Assembly: GCA_041479965.1 (NCBI GenBank)
Contig: JBGOZE010000063.1
Coordinates: 1 to 6,275 of the forward strand
DNA: 6,275 bases
Reading direction: 5' to 3'
From: SM23-78 sp041479965
GTDB lineage: Archaea; Nanobdellota; Nanobdellia; Woesearchaeales; SM23-78
This document shows, in pieces, positions 1-4,459 of this stretch. The position numbers and the translations under genes are program-made. How positions within the stretch are numbered: position 1 is the stretch's first letter; the number at the start of each line of letters is the position of its first letter. The notes under the pieces were generated by a model. That model saw only the letters and a program-made list of their open reading frames with translations, did no database searches and had not been told where the DNA came from.

Positions 1-3
1 ATG

Positions 4-10
4 AAAAAAG
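4..10 (-). terminator. oligo-T terminator-like tract after the proteasome gene
   Basis: Read on the minus strand this is CTTTTTT, about 20 bases past the stop codon of the proteasome beta gene. Archaeal transcription often stops at simple T-runs without a hairpin, and I see no stable hairpin here. The window ends three bases further on, so a longer T-rich region cannot be judged. Confidence 0.4.
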
Positions 11-29
11 TTTTATCCTGCAGAAGTTC

Positions 30-671
30 CTATTCAGCCCTGGTATTGACCTTCTTGTGGGCTGCCTTCCTGACACCGCCGGCCTTGGTGATGACATAGA
101 CGTCAATGCCCTCTCCGCTGGCAGAATCCCTCTGCATGGCAGCATTGATGCACTTGATAGCCAGTTCAACACCCTCTGCCTCAGACATATCCTTCTTATA
201 AAAAGCCTCCAAGACACCGTAAGCCATCACGCTGCCGCTTCCGCTTGAGACAAAATCATCAACCTCAGTTATGCTACCATCAGCATACAAGTCATAGAGC
301 AGCAGGTTGTCATCTGCGCCGCCTAGCAGGAAATGGGTGATGCCAGGAATAGCGCTGAACTTCCTGATATTATTGTAAATGATCGTGGTTAATAGGTTAG
401 CTGCTTCCTTCACACCAGGCTCCCTGTCAGTCCTGATGCTCTTAAGCTTCAACTCTGCCTTGACAAGCTTGACTAGTAATTGGATATCGCTGACTACACC
501 GCTCGTGGTGAGAGCCATCCTCCTATCAATAGGAATGACCTTGTCAACGTTCTTGCTGGCAATGAAATTGCCTGCAGTAGCCCTCTTATCAGCAGCTAAT
601 ACAACGCAATCCTTGCACATCAATCCAACAGTTGTAGTTCCAGTATTCAAAACATCGCTTTCTTTCATCAT
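30..671 (-). CDS. psmB: 20S proteasome beta subunit (catalytic, threonine protease)
   Basis: This is the proteolytic subunit of the archaeal 20S proteasome, which forms the two inner seven-membered rings and degrades unfolded proteins delivered by ATPases such as PAN or Cdc48. The 213-residue product has an 11-residue propeptide ending NTG, followed by TTTVG. Thr12 is therefore the nucleophile exposed by self-cleavage. In mature numbering the catalytic Asp17 and Lys33 are present (Asp28 and Lys44 of the precursor), within AADKRAT and ASKNVDKV. The later SSGSGS (142-147) and RDSASG (181-186) segments carry the conserved Ser and Asp/Ser residues around the active site. Length is normal for an archaeal beta subunit, so it should be active. 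Two adjacent ATG codons (671 and 668) are possible starts; the second is slightly better spaced from the ribosome binding site, and the choice changes only one Met. It has its own promoter. The matching alpha subunit is not in the window. Confidence 0.97.
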   Translation of the reverse strand: MMKESDVLNTGTTTVGLMCKDCVVLAADKRATAGNFIASKNVDKVIPIDRRMALTTSGVVSDIQLLVKLVKAELKLKSIRTDREPGVKEAANLLTTIIYNNIRKFSAIPGITHFLLGGADDNLLLYDLYADGSITEVDDFVSSGSGSVMAYGVLEAFYKKDMSEAEGVELAIKCINAAMQRDSASGEGIDVYVITKAGGVRKAAHKKVNTRAE

Positions 672-673
672 AA

Positions 674-682
674 ACCACCGCC
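674..682 (-). promoter_or_regulatory. ribosome binding site of the proteasome beta gene
   Basis: The minus strand reads GGCGGTGGT, one or two changes from the archaeal consensus GGAGGTGAT. The GGTGG part lies 3 bases before the first ATG and 6 before the second, so the second ATG may be the one used. Confidence 0.6.
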
Positions 683-755
683 TTTAATTGTTATTAAAAT
701 GAGTTTGTTATTATTGTTATTAGAACAACCCCTTAATAAGAGGCAATAAACGCTG

Positions 756-768
756 ATTTATTTAAAAA
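756..768 (-). promoter_or_regulatory. TATA-like promoter for the proteasome beta gene
   Basis: The minus strand reads TTTTTAAATAAAT, with a TATA-like core at 759-766. Transcription would start about 25 bases downstream, near 737, giving a leader of roughly 65 bases. An imperfect inverted repeat, CCTTAATAAGAGG on the plus strand (731-743), sits on this predicted start and could be a regulator site, but this is weak. A second AT-rich element (691-698, minus strand TTTTAATA) could fire close to the ATG. The T-run inside the box may also help terminate transcripts from the pilin upstream. Confidence 0.45.
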
Positions 769-779
769 GTTTGCTATTT

Positions 780-1238
780 CTAGCTGCTCTGAACAGTGCT
801 GAACACAATGCCAGTAACATTATGCTCAGGATAATTACCAGTCCTCTTGAAAGTCAGGATGAGGGCGACCTCCCTCTTATCGCCCAAAGGCAAAGTCTTG
901 TCAAGGGGTATTCTCAGCTCGCCCCTCCCGCCAGTGGTTAGGTTAAAAGGTTTAGGGCTCCAAGTAGAAAACACCGATACATCAATACCCTTCACATCAG
1001 TAACAGTGATATCCTTGCCAAAATTATTCCTGAAAGTAATGTAAACAAAGTTAGGACTAACAATCTTAAACTCCATGCACTCAAATTGCCTGCCGAAATC
1101 GCACTTGTTAGGCAGAAGATTAGAAGGGCTGAGAAGGCCGAAATACGCCAAAGCGCCAATGACCACGAGCGTAGAAAGAATAGCCCAGCCATAAGTAGAA
1201 AGATACTCAAAAGCAGCCTGGGCTCTCCTGGATTTCAT
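780..1238 (-). CDS. class III signal peptide prepilin-like protein (pilin 1)
   Basis: This is a probable type IV-like pilin or minor pilin, exported and built into a surface filament after signal cleavage by a PibD/EppA-type peptidase. From the ATG at 1238 the protein has 152 residues. The N terminus MKSRRA is followed by QAAFEYL; cleavage between Ala6 and Gln7 puts Glu at mature position 5, as in type IV pilins. A hydrophobic helix runs from about 14 to 36. It is followed by LLPNKC and a second Cys (Cys46 and Cys54, CX7C), a likely disulfide. The outer domain is beta-rich, with two possible N-glycosylation sites (NLT 99-101, NVT 140-142). It is paralogous to the two pilins upstream but more diverged: its N-terminal codons differ widely and it lacks their second Cys pair. 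An ATG at 1250 is in frame, but it overlaps the ribosome binding site; with it the product has 156 residues. Family call is firm; the role in the filament is inferred. Confidence 0.85.
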   Translation of the reverse strand: MKSRRAQAAFEYLSTYGWAILSTLVVIGALAYFGLLSPSNLLPNKCDFGRQFECMEFKIVSPNFVYITFRNNFGKDITVTDVKGIDVSVFSTWSPKPFNLTTGGRGELRIPLDKTLPLGDKREVALILTFKRTGNYPEHNVTGIVFSTVQSS

Positions 1239-1243
1239 CATTC

Positions 1244-1248
1244 TCACC
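1244..1248 (-). promoter_or_regulatory. ribosome binding site deciding the start of pilin 1
   Basis: The minus strand reads GGTGA, five bases before the ATG at 1238. That is the same spacing as in pilins 2 and 3. The upstream in-frame ATG at 1250 shares a base with this site, so it is unlikely to be the true start. Confidence 0.55.
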
Positions 1249-1305
1249 ATCTTTTTTGCCCACTCCCGCTTCTAGATTCTTCACTCAGAATAAATCATGA
1301 TGACA

Positions 1306-1313
1306 CATAAATT
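1306..1313 (-). promoter_or_regulatory. possible weak TATA element for pilin 1
   Basis: The minus strand reads AATTTATG in the AT-rich gap between pilins 2 and 1. A start about 25 bases downstream would give a leader of roughly 45 bases. The match is poor and the region is AT-rich throughout. The main reason to propose it is the strong T-tract just upstream, which would otherwise leave pilin 1 dependent on read-through. Confidence 0.2.
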
Positions 1314-1325
1314 GAATTAATAATC

Positions 1326-1338
1326 AAAAAATAAAAAA
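1326..1338 (-). terminator. T6-A-T6 terminator-like tract after pilin 2
   Basis: The minus strand reads TTTTTTATTTTTT about 20 bases after the stop codon of pilin 2. This is the clearest oligo-T terminator signal in the window. No comparable tract lies between pilins 3 and 2. It probably ends or attenuates the pilin 3-pilin 2 transcript before pilin 1. Confidence 0.5.
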
Positions 1339-1357
1339 TTTTAAAGAGTTTAAAGGC

Positions 1358-1840
1358 TTACTGAACAGTGCTCTGGATTTCAACTGGAAATGTTTGTGCG
1401 TAAGTTCCTCTCGTCAAAGTGTAAGCGATTACTAAATCTATTTTAACCTTTTGACCTTTCAAACCAGTAAACATTCCCGCGGTTGTTGGGCAGCTTATGA
1501 TCATCTGACCATCCATCGCTACAGTTACTGGAGTGAAAACGCCATTTATCGTGCATGTTGCTATTGGAATCGCTGTCAAGTTAGAGTCACTAGATATGCT
1601 AGTGATATCTACCAATTTTAAGGAATCTCCTTTTCTGTTCACGAGATTAATGCTAAAATCAGTTTCGTGAATAATATAATCTTTGCAGTCCCATCCGGCT
1701 TCCGCTAAGCACTTTGGAGGCAATGCCTTCGACGGATTCAGCACTCCGAAGTATGCGAGTGCTCCTATCATTACCAGTATCACTAGGAATGCCCAACCGT
1801 ATGTTGTTAGGAATTCCAGTGCTGCTTGTCCTTTTCTCAT
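1358..1840 (-). CDS. class III signal peptide prepilin-like protein (pilin 2)
   Basis: A probable type IV-like pilin subunit of 160 residues from the ATG at 1840. The N terminus is MRKG followed by QAALEFL; cleavage after Gly4 leaves Gln1 and Glu5 in the mature protein. The hydrophobic assembly helix spans about residues 10-34 and ends with FGVLNPSK. Then come LPPKC and a second Cys (Cys44 and Cys52, CX7C), with another pair at Cys96 and Cys117, so two disulfides are likely in the exposed beta-rich domain. There is one possible N-glycosylation site (NLT 87-89). The C terminus (RGTY...VEIQ) resembles that of pilin 3, so the two are paralogous over their whole length. Residues 1-38 are identical to pilin 3 and the first 36 codons are nearly identical in DNA. 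A GTG at 1849 would add three residues but lies inside the ribosome binding site. About 50 bases separate it from pilin 3, with no terminator, so the two are probably co-transcribed. Confidence 0.87.
   Translation of the reverse strand: MRKGQAALEFLTTYGWAFLVILVMIGALAYFGVLNPSKALPPKCLAEAGWDCKDYIIHETDFSINLVNRKGDSLKLVDITSISSDSNLTAIPIATCTINGVFTPVTVAMDGQMIISCPTTAGMFTGLKGQKVKIDLVIAYTLTRGTYAQTFPVEIQSTVQ
1733..1840 (-). repeat. near-identical 5' coding tract shared with pilin 3 (copy in pilin 2)
   Basis: These 108 bases are the first 36 codons of pilin 2 and match 2262-2369 in pilin 3 with 7 mismatches by eye, all synonymous. The 42 bases at 1733-1774 match perfectly. Upstream of the ATG the two genes differ, and beyond the tract identity falls abruptly. 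Confidence 0.9.
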
Positions 1841-1845
1841 TCTTT

Positions 1846-1852
1846 TCACCTC
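1846..1852 (-). promoter_or_regulatory. ribosome binding site deciding the start of pilin 2
   Basis: The minus strand reads GAGGTGA, a strong archaeal Shine-Dalgarno match, five bases before the ATG at 1840. The in-frame GTG at 1849 is part of this site and so is not the likely start. Confidence 0.75.
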
Positions 1853-1889
1853 ATCCTTATTTGTTTTTTATCTCAGCTTGTTATTTCAT

Positions 1890-2369
1890 TTATTTGGCTT
1901 CTGCCTGTATTTCTCCTCTAGCTGTTGTATTGTAGGTTCCAGAACTTTTCACATAACTTGCTAACATGTCAAATTTAGGTCTGTCGCCACTAGCAAGACT
2001 AATTGCAGCCGAGTCATTAAAGTAGCAATGTACTTCAGCAGTTCTACCTGCTCCTAGAGTAGTAAGTGAAGCACTACTCCCGGTTGCAGCGCAGTTGACT
2101 TGTGGATTTGTTCCCACCAAAGCAGTGGCAATAAACTGAAAGGTGGCGCTTTCTCCGACGTTGTTTTTGAATTTAAAATAGAGCGAGCCATTGGTGAATA
2201 GCTGGAACTCTGTACATCCAATTTCAGGCGCAAAGATGCATTTGGGTGGCAGTAGTTTGCTCGGATTCAGCACTCCGAAGTATGCGAGTGCTCCTATCAT
2301 TACTAGTATCACTAGGAATGCCCATCCGTATGTTGTTAAGAACTCTAATGCTGCTTGTCCTTTCCTCAT
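1890..2369 (-). CDS. class III signal peptide prepilin-like protein (pilin 3, promoter-proximal)
   Basis: A probable type IV-like pilin subunit of 159 residues from the ATG at 2369. The prepilin signal MRKG is followed by QAALEFL, with cleavage expected after Gly4 and Glu at mature position 5. The hydrophobic helix is at about 10-34. Cys44 and Cys52 form the shared CX7C, and a second pair is at Cys93 and Cys115. The exposed domain is Ser/Thr/Gly/Ala-rich, with three possible N-glycosylation sites (NGS 60-62, NDS 118-120, NTT 147-149). The strand YFKFKNNVG matches the ITFRNNFG of pilin 1, which supports a common fold. It is the first pilin after the best promoter in the window, so it may be the most expressed and a candidate major subunit; this is inference. 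A TTG at 2378 would add three residues but falls inside the ribosome binding site. The whole product resembles the many hypothetical class III signal proteins of DPANN archaea. Confidence 0.87.
   Translation of the reverse strand: MRKGQAALEFLTTYGWAFLVILVMIGALAYFGVLNPSKLLPPKCIFAPEIGCTEFQLFTNGSLYFKFKNNVGESATFQFIATALVGTNPQVNCAATGSSASLTTLGAGRTAEVHCYFNDSAAISLASGDRPKFDMLASYVKSSGTYNTTARGEIQAEAK
2262..2369 (-). repeat. near-identical 5' coding tract shared with pilin 2 (copy in pilin 3)
   Basis: This is the partner of 1733-1840, offset by 529 bases and in direct orientation. It covers the start codon, signal peptide, assembly helix and the first bases of the conserved Pro codon. The 42 bases at 2262-2303 are identical to the other copy. 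Confidence 0.9.
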
Positions 2370-2373
2370 AATA

Positions 2374-2382
2374 CTCAACCTC
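2374..2382 (-). promoter_or_regulatory. ribosome binding site deciding the start of pilin 3
   Basis: The minus strand reads GAGGTTGAG, a Shine-Dalgarno site with one inserted T. GGTTGA ends five bases before the ATG at 2369, matching the spacing in the other two pilins. The alternative TTG start at 2378 lies inside it. Confidence 0.6.
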
Positions 2383-2456
2383 TCAGATTATTCAAATACC
2401 CTAAACACTTATATTATCATTAGTTTATGCTTGTTTATTATCTTTTTTGTGTTTTG

Positions 2457-2473
2457 TTTATATAAACTTTTTG
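2457..2473 (-). promoter_or_regulatory. strong archaeal promoter (BRE and TATA box) of the pilin cassette
   Basis: On the minus strand CAAAAAG (a purine-rich BRE-like element) is followed directly by TTTATATAAA (TATA box, 2457-2466), close to the archaeal consensus. Transcription would start about 25 bases downstream, near 2436, giving a leader of about 65 bases before pilin 3. A weaker AT-rich element, ATAATATA, lies downstream around 2410-2418. The box is palindromic, but the purine-rich element is only on the side that points it toward the pilins. It lies in the 2378-2520 gap, the longest non-coding stretch here, which holds no other gene that I can see. Confidence 0.65.
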
Positions 2474-2520
2474 TTTTTTTAGCCTTATTCTGCTCTTCAG
2501 CGTTCGTCTCACCAATATTC

Positions 2521-3549
2521 TCACACTACTAGCCCGCCCATGAAGGCTCCTAGGACTGCTGAGCATATGAAGTACATCGCAATTGCTCCGAACAGGAACA
2601 GGGGGATGTATTTCAATCCTCCTCTTACGTCTCCTTTCTCTATGGTGCTTATTATCATTGACGAGAATATTGCTATTATGCTTATCGCTACTATTGAGAA
2701 TAGTTGGAAGTCTGATGGTTTGATGTTGGCTACTGTGAACTTGAACATTGTTGAGCTTGATTGCTGGAAGCTGGTGCTTATCCTTGAGCCGAATGTGAGC
2801 ATGATGGTTAATAGTTGTTTGGACAGCGCAAATAATGCTGGCATGATTCCTATGACTATTGCTGCCATGAATATCATGTAGGTCAGTGTTGCTGCTGTCA
2901 TCTCATTCTTAAGCGCCTTGGTCTTCCTGAGATTAAGAACTAGGCTGTCTATGACTTTGGTGACGCTTCCTCCGCTCATTATCTCACTTTTTATTAGGTC
3001 TATACTTCTTCTCAGGATGGGTGATTCGTATTTCTCTGCGAATTCCTGGAGTGAGTCCCCGACATCGTTGCCTGTGGCTACTCTCTTGCTCACTAGGCCT
3101 ATCTCTTTTGCTAGTACGCCGAATTCTGGCTTGATGGCTGACCAGAGTGACTTCTCAAAGCTCATGCCTCCTTTAAGGTTGGTGGACACGACTGATAAAT
3201 AGTCCGGTAGGAAGTCTTCCAGCACCTTGGTCCTTTGGTATATCCTTATGTTCAGGTAGAAATACACTGACAGTGTTATTATCAGGGTGAGCAAGAGCTG
3301 GATGGTGACCCATGATACGAAGGTCATGATGAAGAATAGTACGGGAGCCTTGTCTTTTACCATCGGGTATATCACTGGTACGTACACAAAGTAGGTTATT
3401 ACCAGTGTGATGACGAATAGTATGCCGAAGAACTTGTAGGGCACTTCATCTATCTCTGCCTTTGCCAAGTACTTGCCCAGTCCCGGCCTCACCTTCTTGG
3501 GTATGAAGGCTTTTCCAAATTCCTCAAGGTATGCTGTGACGCTGCTCAT
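2521..3549 (-). CDS. type II secretion system F family (TadC/EpdJK-like) pilus platform protein, downstream member
   Basis: A polytopic membrane protein of 342 residues that probably forms half of the inner-membrane platform on which pilins are assembled and against which the ATPase works. It has two hydrophobic segments (about 39-62 and 69-98), a cytoplasmic T2SSF helical domain from about 109 to 215 (starting EDFLPDYLSVVSTNLKGGMS), and three more hydrophobic segments (about 217-242, 280-302 and 313-338). The LKGGMSFEKSL and later IMSGGSV segments are the paired Gly-containing turns typical of the family. The Ser/Gln-rich loop at about 243-279 is probably outside the membrane. Twenty-two bases separate it from the paralogous gene upstream, so the two are almost certainly co-transcribed. 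The ribosome binding site is weak (GGACTGA), suggesting translation coupled to its neighbour. ArlJ of the archaellum carries two such domains in one chain; here they are on separate proteins. Assignment to TadB versus TadC, or EpdJ versus EpdK, is not possible from this alone. Confidence 0.9.
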   Translation of the reverse strand: MSSVTAYLEEFGKAFIPKKVRPGLGKYLAKAEIDEVPYKFFGILFVITLVITYFVYVPVIYPMVKDKAPVLFFIMTFVSWVTIQLLLTLIITLSVYFYLNIRIYQRTKVLEDFLPDYLSVVSTNLKGGMSFEKSLWSAIKPEFGVLAKEIGLVSKRVATGNDVGDSLQEFAEKYESPILRRSIDLIKSEIMSGGSVTKVIDSLVLNLRKTKALKNEMTAATLTYMIFMAAIVIGIMPALFALSKQLLTIMLTFGSRISTSFQQSSSTMFKFTVANIKPSDFQLFSIVAISIIAIFSSMIISTIEKGDVRGGLKYIPLFLFGAIAMYFICSAVLGAFMGGLVV

Positions 3550-3571
3550 CTTTCAGTCCATAGGATTTCAA

Positions 3572-4387
3572 TCATATGTTCACGTTAGGTCTTATGCTTT
3601 TGAAGAGAGTCATGAATGCTATTTCTATTAATAATAGGAAGAATGCGAACACCATGAAGGTGGTGATGCTGATGTTAAGTGATACCAGGCCTGCGACTAT
3701 CATGAACATGGTCATGCCAAGGCTGGGAACCACCACTGCCAGGAGCATGTAGAAGAGCGTCAGGCTATTAAGCTTTTTTCCATATCTTTGAATCTCTACT
3801 AGCTGCTCATTGGCTATGTCCTCGAGCACTGCTTCAAGGTTCTGGGTGATATCTATTCCTATCTTGAGGGCGTTGTTTATCTGGAAAAGGATTCTTTTCA
3901 TCTTCTGCGAAGGGCAGCTGTCAACTGCCTGCTCCAGAGCTTTCTCCAGGGGGGTTCCCAGCTCGATGTCCCTTACTATGAACTTGAAAAAGGTGTTGGC
4001 TACTCCGTAGCTCTGGCTGGCTTCCATGAGCGAGTTGACCAACGGCTTTCCCGAATTTAATTTTATGAGCAGAAATCTGCCTGCGAAAAGCACGTCCTTG
4101 TCAATCTCTTTCGCTCTCTTCCTTATCTTGGAATCCACTGCTTTGAGCAGGGTGATGTAGCCGATGAAGAAGAAGATTACTCCTATTACCAAAGATAGGA
4201 TTATGGGCAGTCCGTTCTTTGACGTGAGGAAGAACATCATCACTGTCATGGCCACTCCTATCATGAGGGCGGAGCGTAAGGTCTGGCTCATGTATTCTTT
4301 AGGAGTTTTGTTGATGCCTGCTACTTTTAATTTGGCCTTTAGAATTGCGCTGTCTTTTGGTTCGTGTTTTTGTTCTGAATGAAGCAT
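3572..4387 (-). CDS. type II secretion system F family (TadC/EpdJK-like) pilus platform protein, upstream member
   Basis: The second platform protein, 271 residues, shorter than its downstream paralogue mainly at the N terminus and between the last membrane segments. A charged N-terminal stretch of about 35 residues precedes two hydrophobic segments (about 36-55 and 60-82). A cytoplasmic T2SSF domain follows from about 97 to 205, with LIKLNSGKPLVNSLMEAS and NALKIGIDITQNLEAV as the two repeated helical turns. Two closing membrane segments lie at about 209-234 and 240-263. It probably pairs with the downstream protein to form the assembly platform and contacts the ATPase encoded just upstream. 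A good ribosome binding site supports the ATG at 4387. A 72-base gap separates it from the ATPase gene, with no clear terminator, so one transcript is likely. Confidence 0.9.
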   Translation of the reverse strand: MLHSEQKHEPKDSAILKAKLKVAGINKTPKEYMSQTLRSALMIGVAMTVMMFFLTSKNGLPIILSLVIGVIFFFIGYITLLKAVDSKIRKRAKEIDKDVLFAGRFLLIKLNSGKPLVNSLMEASQSYGVANTFFKFIVRDIELGTPLEKALEQAVDSCPSQKMKRILFQINNALKIGIDITQNLEAVLEDIANEQLVEIQRYGKKLNSLTLFYMLLAVVVPSLGMTMFMIVAGLVSLNISITTFMVFAFFLLLIEIAFMTLFKSIRPNVNI

Positions 4388-4393
4388 GAATAG

Positions 4394-4399
4394 TCTCCT
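4394..4399 (-). promoter_or_regulatory. ribosome binding site of the upstream platform gene
   Basis: The minus strand reads AGGAGA, ending six bases before the ATG at 4387. It is a better match than the sites in front of the ATPase gene and the other platform gene. Confidence 0.6.
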
Positions 4400-4459
4400 G
4401 GATTGATGATGCGTATTTGAGGAATATGATTGATTGGATGATTATTGGAAAGTATTTTC

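Noticed and set aside
1..99. Plus-strand reading frame from the ATG at base 1 (MKKVLSC..., ending TAG) that looks like a short lipoprotein or signal peptide
   Set aside because: It runs antisense through the C-terminal codons of the proteasome gene and is only 32 residues long. No upstream sequence is available for a ribosome binding site. The hydrophobic look comes from the complementary codons of the real gene.
992..1210. Very hydrophobic 72-residue frame on the minus strand inside pilin 1
   Set aside because: It is out of frame with pilin 1, which has a clear signal peptide, ribosome binding site and paralogues. The hydrophobicity is a by-product of that gene's codons.
1326..1345. The A/T-rich gap between pilins 2 and 1 as an origin or nucleoid-binding region
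   Set aside because: It is short, has no repeated motifs or Cdc6/Orc1-type boxes, and is explained by a terminator-like T-tract plus a possible promoter.
2457..2466. Palindromic TTTATATAAA as a bidirectional promoter driving a plus-strand transcript
   Set aside because: The purine-rich BRE is only on the minus-oriented side, and the plus strand runs into T-rich sequence and then antisense through the platform gene, with no plausible coding frame.
3550..3571. The two platform genes as one ArlJ gene broken by a frameshift
   Set aside because: Each protein has its own full set of membrane segments and its own T2SSF domain. The upstream one ends cleanly after its last helix, and the downstream one has its own N-terminal domain. 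Separate genes are normal in Epd and Tad systems.
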